51,357 nucleotides of DNA from Candidatus Neomarinimicrobium atlanticum. GTDB taxonomy: Bacteria; Fidelibacterota; Marinisomatia; Marinisomatales; Marinisomataceae. Under the pieces are notes generated by a model. That model saw nothing but the letters and a program-made list of their open reading frames with translations. It had not been told where the DNA came from and made no database searches. The stretch lies in assembly GCA_000402815.1 (NCBI GenBank), contig AQSA01000012.1:8278-59634 (forward strand), in the 5' to 3' direction. This document shows, piece after piece, positions 16,315 through 23,751 of this stretch (positions are counted from its first letter, which is position 1; each line of letters begins with the position of its first letter). Position numbers and translations under genes: made by a program.

Positions 16315-16880
16315 GTTACGCTGAAAGATTATATAAAGCTATTACACTCAATGTTGAGTTCTATGAATCTGTTGAAGCTGATAAGTCTTTAACTAGGCAA
16401 GCAATGATGACTGTAGCATTAGTTTCTATAGTGCAGGGATTTGTTGTTGCTGGAATTGCTGCACCTATCGCCTTAGTGCAAGGTGTGCTAGGAAGTATTA
16501 TTAGATGGTTTATTTGGGCATTCTTTATTGCATTTGTTGGAACTAGAATATTACCAGAACCGGAGACAGAATCTGATACTGGAGAGTTATTACGTACTTT
16601 AGGTTTTGCATACGCGCCAGGATTATTGATTGTATTTAAGTTCCTGCCTATTATTGGAATTTTTATAGATCCATTAGTAGTTATTCTACAGCTAGCTGCA
16701 ATGACAGTGGCCGTTAGACAGGCATTAGATTTTACATCAACAGTGAGAGCTGTGGGAGTGTGTATCGTAGCCTTTATAGTTATGTTGATTGCATTGACTT
16801 TATTTATTCTATTCACCTCTTTCTTTGTTGGGGTTGCTGAAAGTGCTATTGCACCAACTGCACCATTGATGGGTGTGTAG
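16311..16880 (+). CDS. Yip1-family membrane protein
   Basis: 189 residues with about five helices. The spacing of helices, the N-terminal polar segment ('YAERLYKAITLNVEFYESVE'), the 'GTRILPEPETESDTGELLRT' loop followed by 'LGFAYAPGLL' and the helix with 'ILQLAAMTVAVRQALDF' resemble bacterial Yip1-domain proteins, in which an 'R..G.AxxP' turn is typical. Bacterial members have no defined function; some are linked to membrane organisation. It overlaps the preceding 65-residue gene by 4 bases. A promoter-like sequence follows its stop, so the operon probably ends here. Confidence 0.8.
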   Translation: MSYAERLYKAITLNVEFYESVEADKSLTRQAMMTVALVSIVQGFVVAGIAAPIALVQGVLGSIIRWFIWAFFIAFVGTRILPEPETESDTGELLRTLGFAYAPGLLIVFKFLPIIGIFIDPLVVILQLAAMTVAVRQALDFTSTVRAVGVCIVAFIVMLIALTLFILFTSFFVGVAESAIAPTAPLMGV

Positions 16881-16889
16881 AGATTCTAC

Positions 16890-16918
16890 TTTAAGTTGTG
16901 ATCAAATATTTTTATAAT
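16890..16918 (+). promoter_or_regulatory. Predicted sigma70-type promoter for the YHYH lipoprotein gene
   Basis: A -10 hexamer TATAAT (16913-16918) sits 17 bases after a weak -35 TTTAAG (16890-16895), just after the Yip1 stop. The start site would be near 16925, giving a short leader to the next gene. The perfect -10 is persuasive; the -35 is poor. Confidence 0.45.
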
Positions 16919-16953
16919 ATGACCAGTAACTTATAATGGGGACAAAGATTGAT

Positions 16954-17742
16954 ATGAAAAAAAATATTTTAATTTTATGTATTATGGCTTTAATGTCTTG
17001 CGATGCTTCAACTACAATGGGAACATCTGCTACTGATAATAATTCAGATGGCACTGGAACAGGCGGCAACTCAGGTGGTAATAATACTGACTTACCTATT
17101 GGATTCGCAAAATTCCTTGAAGATTATACTGATGTATACATTTCCGGAGATTATGTTGTCGTAGAAACGACTGGAGTACCAAATCATAGTAGTCCTTATT
17201 GGGGAACTGGTCATCCAAATTATTCTTCACCTCAGTCTGGAATGAATGTAAATCCAAATATAATTACTGCTCAAAATTTTAAATTCTATATTCCTTTATC
17301 ACCAACGGTTGCTAGTTCAGTTTCCAGCACACCACTTGGATCAATTGGAGTGTCATTGAGCGGAGTACCATTCTTTAATCAATATGGCGGTCCAAATAAT
17401 CAACCGCTTGACAATGAAATAGCTTCATTTGATAGTTACTATGGACATCCACAACAATCTGGTGAATATCATTATCACTGGGAACCATTATACTTAACCT
17501 CTGAAGATAGTTCAATTTTAGTAGGATACTCCTTAGATGGGTTTCCAATCTATGGACCTACAAATCAATCAGACGGGCAGTATCCAACAGATCTTGATGA
17601 AATAAACGGACATACTCACGTTACAGAGGAGTATCCAGATGGTACTTATCATTATCATGCTACAGCAACCGTTCCTTATTTGATTGGTGGATTTAGAGGA
17701 CAAGTAGGATCTTCTGGTGGCGGCGGTTACTACACAAACTAA
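16954..17742 (+). CDS. YHYH-domain lipoprotein
   Basis: About 262 residues from ATG 16954 ('MKKNILILCIMALMSC'); an ATG at 16936 would add six residues before the signal peptide. The lipobox Cys16 is followed by a Gly/Asn/Thr-rich tether. The YHYH-domain signature is clear: 'GEYHYHWEPLYL', 'LVGYSLDGFPIYGP', 'LDEINGHTHVTEEYPDG' and 'TYHYHATATVPYLIGGFRG'. The function of YHYH proteins is unsettled; the many His residues suggest metal binding. Located in the periplasm or on the outer membrane. The next gene starts 26 bases before this stop in another frame. Confidence 0.9.
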   Translation: MKKNILILCIMALMSCDASTTMGTSATDNNSDGTGTGGNSGGNNTDLPIGFAKFLEDYTDVYISGDYVVVETTGVPNHSSPYWGTGHPNYSSPQSGMNVNPNIITAQNFKFYIPLSPTVASSVSSTPLGSIGVSLSGVPFFNQYGGPNNQPLDNEIASFDSYYGHPQQSGEYHYHWEPLYLTSEDSSILVGYSLDGFPIYGPTNQSDGQYPTDLDEINGHTHVTEEYPDGTYHYHATATVPYLIGGFRGQVGSSGGGGYYTN

Positions 17743-18214
17743 ATTTTTATTAGTTTTATTTTGCTGCATTATTTTTACTTCTTGCTCTAATACAACTACT
17801 GTTAAAGAGTCTGACCTCATTGACGGGTCTACCATTTCACAGTTCATAAGAAAACAGGAATATTCTGGATACATTAATATATACTATAATGATGGTATTA
17901 CTATTAAATCCATCAGAAAGTATTCAAAAGGAAAAAAGAATGGTGAACATCAAGGCTGGTGGCCAAATGGAAATAAGAAATATCTTTTTTATTTTAAAGA
18001 AGATCAAAGTTTTGGAACACATAAGCAATGGCATTCAAATGGAGAGTTATTTACATTAAAAAATTTTAAAACAGGTGTAGAGCATGGTGAGCAAAAATCT
18101 TGGGATCAAAATGGAGAGCTTATGTATAAATATATTTATGATAACGGACGAAAATATGGTATTCAAGGTTCTGTAATTTGTAATGGTGGAAATGAACTTG
18201 AGGTATTGAATTGA
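17717..18214 (+). CDS. Lipoprotein with MORN-variant (YwqK-like) repeats
   Basis: 165 residues starting at GTG 17717, preceded by 'tagga' seven bases upstream; no ATG lies near the signal peptide. The N-terminus has a hydrophobic segment and a lipobox ending '...IIFTSC'. The body contains repeated W/G motifs spaced by about 20-23 residues: 'GEHQGWWPNGNKKYL', 'GTHKQWHSNGELF', 'GEQKSWDQNGELMY', as in the MORN_2 repeats of YwqK-like proteins. YwqK is annotated as an antitoxin-like protein in some genomes, but no toxin is nearby. Overlaps the YHYH gene by 26 bases and the GNAT gene by 4 bases. Confidence 0.8.
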   Translation: MAAVTTQTKFLLVLFCCIIFTSCSNTTTVKESDLIDGSTISQFIRKQEYSGYINIYYNDGITIKSIRKYSKGKKNGEHQGWWPNGNKKYLFYFKEDQSFGTHKQWHSNGELFTLKNFKTGVEHGEQKSWDQNGELMYKYIYDNGRKYGIQGSVICNGGNELEVLN

Positions 18215-18705
18215 TTGTTCTTAAAGATTATAAAGATGACTTATTTGATTTTATTCTTTCTTCAAACAGTTTAAATGAGCCACAGGTAGGTTTTCTTGAT
18301 AGAGAAAAATTACAGTCATTATTAAATCAAAGTAATTACTGTAAAGTTGCATTTTATAATGATGAACCAGCAGGATTTCTTCTATGCTTACCCCAAGATA
18401 TTGATTATGGTAGCTTAAATTATAAGTGGGTTTCAGAAAGATACTCTAATTTCATGTATATCGATCGTATATCAGTAATTGAAAAATTTCAAAATGCAAA
18501 AATAGGAACAGCTTTATATACCGATTTAGCATATTTCTCGACTGAAAATGGATATGATATTATACTTTGTGAAGTGAATATTATGCCCCCAAATCCAGGC
18601 TCAATAAGATTTCATAAAAAGTTTGATTTTGTTGAATGTGGTTCGCAATTTACGGAGGGCCGAACCAAGGAAGTTCAGTTCTTCTACAAAGAATGTAACA
18701 GATAA
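18211..18705 (+). CDS. GNAT-family N-acetyltransferase
   Basis: 164 residues with a TTG start overlapping the preceding stop (TTGA) and a 'gagg' seven bases upstream. The acetyl-CoA-binding region is seen in 'MYIDRISVIEKFQNAKIGTA' followed by 'LYTDLAYF', where Q-x-x-K-I-G-T corresponds to the Q/R-x-x-G-x-G/A loop, and 'IRFHKKFDFVE' is the usual late GNAT strand. Substrate unknown. The shared overlaps with the YwqK-like gene suggest co-translation, but their products need not act together. Confidence 0.85.
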   Translation: MIVLKDYKDDLFDFILSSNSLNEPQVGFLDREKLQSLLNQSNYCKVAFYNDEPAGFLLCLPQDIDYGSLNYKWVSERYSNFMYIDRISVIEKFQNAKIGTALYTDLAYFSTENGYDIILCEVNIMPPNPGSIRFHKKFDFVECGSQFTEGRTKEVQFFYKECNR

Positions 18706-18720
18706 TTTGAAAGGATTTTT

Positions 18721-18831
18721 ATGAGTAATTTTTGGCACGATTTAATATTTCCTTTGTTTTTCTTTATTGTATTTGTTGCAGCTCATATTGGACTGTATAT
18801 CATGATTTTTAAAGGAGATAAATCAAAATGA
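18721..18831 (+). CDS. Small single-helix membrane protein, 36 residues
   Basis: ORF from ATG 18721, with an 'aaagga' stretch about ten bases upstream, to a TGA overlapping the next ATG (ATGA at 18828-18831). It begins 'MSNFWHDLIFPLFFFIVFV', continues with a helix to about residue 29 and ends in a polar basic tail 'KGDKSK'. A single-span micro-protein translationally coupled to the histone-like gene. No homologue recognised; the overlap and the ribosome-binding site are the support. Confidence 0.6.
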   Translation: MSNFWHDLIFPLFFFIVFVAAHIGLYIMIFKGDKSK

Positions 18832-19058
18832 ATAAAAAACAAAAATTAGCAAAAAGAAAACAAAAGAAATCACGTCTTAGATTAAAAGCAAAGCAAGCAG
18901 CACTTTTAAAGAATAAAAAAGTGGTTACACCTAAAGTCGAAGCAAAAAAGCCAGCAACTAAAAAGGCGGTTGTAAAGAAAACAACAGCAAAGAAAGCAAC
19001 AGCAAAGAAGCCAGCAGCAAAGAAAAAAGTAGCTAAAAAGACTGATAAGGATTCATAA
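18828..19058 (+). CDS. Lys/Ala-rich histone H1-like protein
   Basis: 76 residues, more than a third Lys, with Ala, Thr, Pro and Val filling the rest. It has repeated 'KKxxAKK' units ('KKAVVKKTTAKKATAKKPAA'), the composition of eukaryotic histone H1 tails and bacterial H1-like proteins such as HctB or AlgP tails. The N-terminal part is also basic ('KKQKLAKRKQKKSRLRLKAK'). No enzyme domain. It probably binds DNA or RNA in the nucleoid, though a ribosome-associated role cannot be excluded. The gene is repetitive at DNA level (gcaaagaagc units) and can change length. Confidence 0.8.
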   Translation: MNKKQKLAKRKQKKSRLRLKAKQAALLKNKKVVTPKVEAKKPATKKAVVKKTTAKKATAKKPAAKKKVAKKTDKDS

Positions 19059-19067
19059 TAGGTTTAA

Positions 19068-20171
19068 ATGATGGGTTCAAACACCACCTTCGGGGTTTTT
19101 ATTGTTTGCCTTCAAGTTTTATTTAGACATAAGAGATATATATTTCTTATCCTCTTCTTCATTCTATTTCCATTACATATCATCATTAATAGATTATTTC
19201 TTTTCTTAGATCATATACTATTTTCTTACTTTGAAAGAGAGGAAATTAAAAAGCCAGTACTTATTATGGGGTTTAATAGGAGTGGAACAACTTTTTTTCA
19301 TCACTTACTATCTAAATCAAAGCAATTCACAACATCTACAACATGGGATTTCGTAGTTCCATCAATATCTTTAAAAAAGTGTTTGCGGTTTTTTCGTCAC
19401 CTTCTTTTAATATTAAATCTCGATCAATTAGAGAAAAAAGAAAAAGGACATAAGGTAGGCTTGGATGATATAGAAGAAGATGAGATGTTAATATTTCTAC
19501 ATAAACTAGATTCTAAATGGATTTCAAATAATCTTGTTCCATGGATGAAGTATGATTCTAAATTTAAATCATTTACCAGAGAACTATATATTGATAGTAA
19601 AAATAATGAAAAGAGAAATATAGATTCAATGCGATTTGTTAAGCAGTTTTGGAAAAGACAAACTATTCAACATAATCACAAGCAACTCCTTTCAAAGTCC
19701 AACCCATTCGTTTTCCGATTAAAATCAATAATGAAAGTATTTCCTGACGCAAAAATCATATTTATTGTTAGAGACCCAATAGAAACAATTACATCTTTTT
19801 TCTCTATGCAGGAACGAATAAAGTATGGGAATATGATGACAAAAGAAGAGCTAGATTTATACCGAATTGAAGCATACCAAGAGATTATAGATTGGTATCA
19901 AGAGACAGAAAATGCCAAACAATTTCTAGATAAAAATAATTTTCTTGTTTTAAAGTATGATGATTTGAAAGAAGATCTCTATGGATCAGTTGATCAGTCA
20001 TTCAAATTTATTGGTCAGGATATGAATAAAGAATTTGAAAGCTTATTGTCTGAAAAGTCATCTATGAAACATATTAAAAAGCATCAGAATAAAACAATTA
20101 ATGATTTTGGATTTACCGAAAAACAGATAAAAGAAGATTTTGCTTTTGTTTATCAGGAATACTTTAGCTAA
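19068..20171 (+). CDS. Membrane-anchored sulfotransferase-family protein
   Basis: 367 residues. After a hydrophobic N-terminal segment (about residues 25-45, 'IFLILFFILFPLHIII') comes the 5'-phosphosulfate-binding loop 'PVLIMGFNRSGTTFFHHLLS' near residue 65, and later the 3'-phosphate motif 'KIIFIVRDPIETITSFFSM'. Both are hallmarks of PAPS-dependent sulfotransferases. The C-terminal 'LVLKYDDLKEDLYGSVD' is also typical of the family. It would sulfate a lipid, glycan or other envelope molecule; the substrate is not visible. Start ATG 19068 is followed by a second in-frame ATG. Ten bases after the Lys-rich gene. Confidence 0.87.
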   Translation: MMGSNTTFGVFIVCLQVLFRHKRYIFLILFFILFPLHIIINRLFLFLDHILFSYFEREEIKKPVLIMGFNRSGTTFFHHLLSKSKQFTTSTTWDFVVPSISLKKCLRFFRHLLLILNLDQLEKKEKGHKVGLDDIEEDEMLIFLHKLDSKWISNNLVPWMKYDSKFKSFTRELYIDSKNNEKRNIDSMRFVKQFWKRQTIQHNHKQLLSKSNPFVFRLKSIMKVFPDAKIIFIVRDPIETITSFFSMQERIKYGNMMTKEELDLYRIEAYQEIIDWYQETENAKQFLDKNNFLVLKYDDLKEDLYGSVDQSFKFIGQDMNKEFESLLSEKSSMKHIKKHQNKTINDFGFTEKQIKEDFAFVYQEYFS

Positions 20172-20185
20172 TTTTTTTACCTGAT

Positions 20186-20746
20186 ATGAAAAGAAATATT
20201 ATTTTAATCGTCGCTTTAATAGCAATTGGAATCATTGGTAGAGTTATTCCTCATCCTTATAATTTCACTCCAATAACTGCTATTGCTTTATTATCTGCAC
20301 ATGCTTTTAAAAATAAGTGGATTGCTGTACTATTGCCTTTAGTATCTTTTTGGATCAGTGATTTGATTATTAATAATTTTGTTTATGCAGGATACTATGA
20401 TAGCTTTAAAATATTTTCCCCTGGAGTATTCTGGATTTATGGATCAATAGCATGTATTTCTTTGATGGGAAGATTTTCTCTTAAAAAAATTAATCCTAAA
20501 AAAATTGGACTATCCAGTGTTGCGGGATCAGTAATATTTTTTGTAGTAACTAATTTTGGAGTCTGGGCGATGAGTGCAATGTATGCCAAATCATTTGCTG
20601 GGTTAATTCAATGTTATTCACTTGCAATTCCATTTTTTGGAGGAACAATATTAGGAGACTTAGTATACTCAACAGTCTTATTCTACAGCTATAGTTTAGC
20701 ATTTTCAAAAGATGCTATATTACAAAAAGCAAAGAATCTCAGCTAA
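20186..20746 (+). CDS. DUF6580-like membrane protein
   Basis: 186 residues with about five to six helices. The start 'GRVIPHPYNFTPITAIALLS' and the segments 'VLLPLVSFWISDLIINN', 'VTNFGVWAM' and 'AIPFFGGTILGDLVYS' match what I remember of the DUF6580 family, annotated as putative transporters and often found next to cobalamin-related genes. No such genes are adjacent here. Follows the sulfotransferase after 14 bases. Confidence 0.78.
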   Translation: MKRNIILIVALIAIGIIGRVIPHPYNFTPITAIALLSAHAFKNKWIAVLLPLVSFWISDLIINNFVYAGYYDSFKIFSPGVFWIYGSIACISLMGRFSLKKINPKKIGLSSVAGSVIFFVVTNFGVWAMSAMYAKSFAGLIQCYSLAIPFFGGTILGDLVYSTVLFYSYSLAFSKDAILQKAKNLS

Positions 20747-20775
20747 AGCCAGATAATTTTAAATTTTAAATTTAA

Positions 20776-20804
20776 TTGGCATTACACAAATAACTCTTTA
20801 TATT
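20776..20804 (+). promoter_or_regulatory. Predicted promoter of the cold-shock gene
   Basis: TTGGCA (20776-20781), a 17-base spacer and TATATT (20799-20804), with the start codon 43 bases after the -10. A purine-rich 'agagagaa' precedes the ATG. Position and spacing fit a sigma70 promoter, though the -35 deviates at two positions. Confidence 0.6.
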
Positions 20805-20847
20805 TCCCCGAATATTATTTTAATTATTAACTAACAAAGAGAGAAAT

Positions 20848-21060
20848 ATGAGTGACAGAGAAAAAGGTACTGTAAAGTTCTTTAATGAAAAAAAAGGTTA
20901 TGGTTTCATCACTAAAGAAGATGGAAACGACGTTTTTGTTCATTTTTCTAGCATCGAATCAGATAATGATTTTAAGACTCTTAAACAAGACCAACCGGTT
21001 GAGTTTGAAGTAGAGTCCGATGATAGAGGTGATAAAGCAGTCAAAGTAACAGCAGTTTAG
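20848..21060 (+). CDS. Cold-shock domain protein (CspA family)
   Basis: 70 residues, a single cold-shock domain. RNP1 'KGYGFIT' and RNP2 'VFVHFSSI' are intact after the opening 'GTVKFFNEKKGYGF'. The ending 'KAVKVTAV' is standard. It binds single-stranded RNA or DNA and likely acts as an RNA chaperone in the cytoplasm. It stands alone, with its own promoter upstream and a tRNA gene downstream. Confidence 0.97.
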   Translation: MSDREKGTVKFFNEKKGYGFITKEDGNDVFVHFSSIESDNDFKTLKQDQPVEFEVESDDRGDKAVKVTAV

Positions 21061-21116
21061 TAGTATATAGTTAGTTTGTAATTACATAATATATTTATTA
21101 AAGCTTTAAGAGAATT

Positions 21117-21188
21117 GCCTCAGTAGCTCAATGGTAGAGCAGTGGCCTCTTAAGCCATTGGTTGTAGGTTCGAGTCCTTCCTGGGGTA
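21117..21188 (+). tRNA. tRNA-Lys (anticodon CTT)
   Basis: Cloverleaf: acceptor arms GCCTCAG / CTGGGGT (one G-T and one T-G wobble), D arm GCTC-GAGC, anticodon stem GTGGC / GCCAT with loop CTCTTAA giving anticodon CTT, and T arm GTAGG-TTCGAGT-CCTTC with one T-T mismatch. Discriminator base A. The 3' CCA is not encoded. The anticodon reads AAG lysine codons. Lies between the cold-shock gene and the SDR gene. Confidence 0.9.
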
Positions 21189-21197
21189 CATAATCAA

Positions 21198-21962
21198 ATG
21201 AATCTGAAAAATAAAAATATAGTTATTACTGGTGGAGCCGATGGTATCGGTAACGCACTAGCAAAACGATTTCTAAACGAATCCCCTAATTCTGTCCACC
21301 TGATTGACATTAATCCTAATGTTATTCAAGTGGCGGAATTAATGGGGATCAACGGATATGTTGTAGATGTATCCGACCCCGATAATCTAAAATTAACCCT
21401 TAATAATATTATTAATCAATTTGATAAAATTGATTTATTTTGTTCAAACGCAGGAATTCAAGAATTTGGAACATTAAGTACCACTGATGAAGCATGGCAT
21501 AAAACATGGCAAGTAAATGTTATGTCTCACATTTATGCTGCACGCGTACTAATTCCACATATGGTAGACAATAAAGATGGTTATTTTTTAATTACTGTCT
21601 CTGCTGCAGGCCTATTGAATATGCCTGGAGCAATGTCTTATGCCACTACAAAGCATGCAGCATTAGGATTAGCAGAGAATTTATCTATTATGTATGGAGG
21701 TAAAGGAGTAAAAGTCTCAGTATTATGTCCGCAACTCGTTGAAACAGATATGGTGACTTCTACTGGTGTGCTAGATGAAAATCACCCGCTAATGAGGGAT
21801 GGATTATTAAGCCCAAATCAAGTAGCCGACGATACAGTAAGAGGTCTTAATAAAGAAGATTTCTTAATCTTGCCACACCCACAAGTACTACAATATATTC
21901 AAGGCAAGGCTCATGATTACGATGGTTGGCTTGCAAATATAAGAAAGCTAGTAAAAAAGTGA
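21198..21962 (+). CDS. SDR-family oxidoreductase
   Basis: 254 residues. NAD(P)-binding 'VITGGADGIGNALAKRF' (TGxxxGxG) at the N-terminus, 'FCSNAGIQE' for the NAG motif, Ser in 'LITVSAAGLLNMPG' and the catalytic 'YATTKHAALGLAENL' (YxxxK) near residue 155. A classical short-chain dehydrogenase; the substrate is unknown. It starts only 9 bases after the tRNA, so the transcript may include the tRNA. The small membrane ORF starts 11 bases after its stop. Confidence 0.93.
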   Translation: MNLKNKNIVITGGADGIGNALAKRFLNESPNSVHLIDINPNVIQVAELMGINGYVVDVSDPDNLKLTLNNIINQFDKIDLFCSNAGIQEFGTLSTTDEAWHKTWQVNVMSHIYAARVLIPHMVDNKDGYFLITVSAAGLLNMPGAMSYATTKHAALGLAENLSIMYGGKGVKVSVLCPQLVETDMVTSTGVLDENHPLMRDGLLSPNQVADDTVRGLNKEDFLILPHPQVLQYIQGKAHDYDGWLANIRKLVKK

Positions 21963-21973
21963 AGAATAGTATA

Positions 21974-22186
21974 ATGAAGTGGCTAATGTTTTTAAGATTC
22001 TTTTTCCCGGAACTAAATAGATATACTAAGCTTTTATTTACTCTCCAGTTCATTTTTTTTATTGGAAGTATTGTGCTCGCGATTTTACATATCGATAAAT
22101 TAAATATAGCAGTATATCACTTATGTGTCGGATTGATATTCTTGATAAGTATGAATTATATTAAAGATAGTTCATTTAAGATATAA
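21974..22186 (+). CDS. Small membrane protein of unknown function
   Basis: 70 residues from ATG 21974 ('MKWLMFLRFFFPELNRYTKL'); an upstream in-frame ATG lies inside the SDR gene and is less likely. Two hydrophobic helices (about 19-40 and 46-62) are separated by a short loop 'HIDKLNI'. I do not recognise a family. It ends next to an A-rich element before the convergent SCO gene. Confidence 0.55.
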   Translation: MKWLMFLRFFFPELNRYTKLLFTLQFIFFIGSIVLAILHIDKLNIAVYHLCVGLIFLISMNYIKDSSFKI

Positions 22187-22222
22187 TAAAAAAAGGCGAA
22201 TTATTCATCAACCTTCTGATTG
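22187..22222. terminator. Possible weak or degenerate terminator between convergent genes
   Basis: A run of A's followed by 'ggcgaattattc', the same opening as the strong terminator at 30523-30555, but the second arm 'attcgcc' is missing, so only short pairings (GAAT/ATTC or AAGG/CCTT) remain. On the minus strand a T run follows. It is placed where a bidirectional terminator would be expected, between the 70-residue membrane protein and the SCO gene. Confidence 0.3.
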
Positions 22223-22864
22223 TCAATCATTTAATAGTTTATTTATGTCGTCAATTAAATACCTTATTTCTAAAGAAGAAGTTCCATTATAAATTCCTCT
22301 AATTTGTCGATTCCTATCAATAAGAATAACATTTTCAGTATGGATTAAACTGTTCTCACTATGATTTGGGATAGAGGCGATTGCAAAATAACCCAATTGT
22401 GCCATTCGTATTGTTTCTTCTATTGGGCCTGTAAGTAAAAACCATTTTTCATTATTAATATTATTGATTGAGGCATATTTTTGAAGTCGCTCTACATTAT
22501 CTATTTTAGGATCAACGCTATGAGATAAAATCAAAACATCATCATTGTCAATAAATTCACTTTGAATTTCTTTAAGATTATTAGTTAGATCTATACAAAT
22601 AGAGGGGCATGATGTAAAAAAGAAATCAACTACATAAATTTTATTTTTAACTGTTGTTTCGGTAACTGTGTTTCCATTTTGATCTATAAAAGAAAAATCT
22701 GGAACGGTATGCTCTGTGTTTCCTACTAAAGATGGATGTACTAAATTAGAGCGTAAATCAGATGGAGTAAAAATAGGAAGTACAAACTCCTCTTCATTTG
22801 GAATAAATAAATACCAAAGAATTGGACAGCAGATTAAAATAAATAGAATTAATTTTTTTTTCAT
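22223..22864 (-). CDS. SCO1/SenC-family copper-binding protein
   Basis: 213 residues with a signal-anchor helix at the N-terminus, then a thioredoxin-fold SCO domain. The copper-binding CxxxC is 'FTSCPSICID' and the distant His is in 'SLIHTENVILID'. 'VVDFFFTSCPSIC' and 'LSHSVDPKIDNVERLQKYA' follow the family closely. SCO proteins deliver copper to the CuA site of cytochrome oxidase or act as periplasmic thiol reductases. It is the first of three SCO genes in this window and stands apart from the oxidase operon. Minus strand, divergent from the DUF4396 gene. Confidence 0.93.
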   Translation of the reverse strand: MKKKLILFILICCPILWYLFIPNEEEFVLPIFTPSDLRSNLVHPSLVGNTEHTVPDFSFIDQNGNTVTETTVKNKIYVVDFFFTSCPSICIDLTNNLKEIQSEFIDNDDVLILSHSVDPKIDNVERLQKYASINNINNEKWFLLTGPIEETIRMAQLGYFAIASIPNHSENSLIHTENVILIDRNRQIRGIYNGTSSLEIRYLIDDINKLLND

Positions 22865-22889
22865 ATAAGATTATTAAATTAATACTATT

Positions 22890-23312
22890 ATGATTAGTTG
22901 GAAATGTAAACATACATGGAAAAAATCTGCAGTAAATACTGCATGGTGCCTACTAGGATGTTCTATTGGTGATTTTGGTACTATATTTGTATTCCAAATG
23001 ATTGAACATAGTTGGTCTGTGTGGCAAGTAATGTCACTTGCAATCATAAACGGATTGCTAACAAGCATTGCCTTAGAAACTTTTATTTTAAGTAGACAAA
23101 TGATATTTAGCTTAGCTTTTAAAACAGCTATTGGTATGAGCTTCATTTCTATGGTAGCAATGGAAGCTGCTATGAATGTTACTGATGTTTTATTAACTGG
23201 CGGAGCATTGCTTACTTGGTGGGTTATGCCTATAATGTTATTAGCCGGTTTTTTGACTCCTTGGCCTTATAATTATTGGAGATTAAAAAAGTATAATGCT
23301 AGCTGTCATTAA
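22890..23312 (+). CDS. DUF4396 membrane protein
   Basis: 140 residues with about four helices. The N-terminal 'WKCKHTWKKSAVNTAWCLLG' followed by 'CSIGDFGTIF', the central 'MGMSFISMVAMEAAMN'-like helix ('GMSFISMVAMEAAMNVTDVL') and the ending 'WPYNYWRLKKYNASCH' match DUF4396, whose function is unknown. Cys and His at both ends could bind metal. It is divergent from the SCO gene by only 25 bases, so the two share a promoter region, and its stop codon directly abuts the next start. Confidence 0.85.
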   Translation: MISWKCKHTWKKSAVNTAWCLLGCSIGDFGTIFVFQMIEHSWSVWQVMSLAIINGLLTSIALETFILSRQMIFSLAFKTAIGMSFISMVAMEAAMNVTDVLLTGGALLTWWVMPIMLLAGFLTPWPYNYWRLKKYNASCH

Positions 23313-23729
23313 ATGGATTTTTTATTCTTTCTAAATGTTGTTTCAGCTTTTCTTTTAACAGGAATAATTTGGACAATTCAAATAGTTCACTATCCATCGT
23401 TTTATTATATAGATAAGCAGTTGTTTGTCAATTTTCATCAGTTTCATGAGTATAGAATATCTATTATTGTTATGCCATTAATGTTCATAGAATTAATCTC
23501 TTCTATTGCTCTTTATATTAACGATATGTCGAATATAACTTTTGCATTAAACCTTATAATTGTTGGATTGATATGGTGTTCAACCTTCTTTATACAGGTT
23601 CCAATTCATAATATTCTTTCTCAAAAAAAAGATAACAAGATGATTAAAAAATTGGTGAATACCAATTGGATAAGAACTTTTCTGTGGTCAATAAGAATGC
23701 TATTAATAATTGATGAAATTATAGCCTAA
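23313..23729 (+). CDS. Four-helix membrane protein of unknown function
   Basis: 138 residues with about four helices. It starts immediately after the DUF4396 stop. Distinctive pieces are 'TGIIWTIQIVHYPSF', 'FHQFHEYRISIIVMPLM', 'FIQVPIHNIL' and 'NTNWIRTFLWSIRMLLII'. I have seen this arrangement (HYP near the start, NWIRT near the end) in hypothetical membrane proteins without an assigned function. The conserved His and Arg residues suggest a catalytic or ligand-binding role, but that is speculative. Confidence 0.75.
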   Translation: MDFLFFLNVVSAFLLTGIIWTIQIVHYPSFYYIDKQLFVNFHQFHEYRISIIVMPLMFIELISSIALYINDMSNITFALNLIIVGLIWCSTFFIQVPIHNILSQKKDNKMIKKLVNTNWIRTFLWSIRMLLIIDEIIA

Positions 23730-23751
23730 CTTTTATTAGATTCTTTTCATC

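Noticed and set aside
16361..16816. A 151-residue minus-strand ORF within the Yip1 gene
   Set aside because: Shadow frame of a convincing membrane protein; composition is unnatural and it has no start context.
17717..18214. A toxin-antitoxin pair involving the YwqK-like protein
   Set aside because: The YwqK name is only a family label; no toxin-like partner is adjacent, and the protein is an exported lipoprotein.
21926..21973. Upstream ATG for the small membrane protein after SDR
   Set aside because: It lies inside the SDR gene and adds only a basic segment; ATG 21974 is just after the SDR stop.
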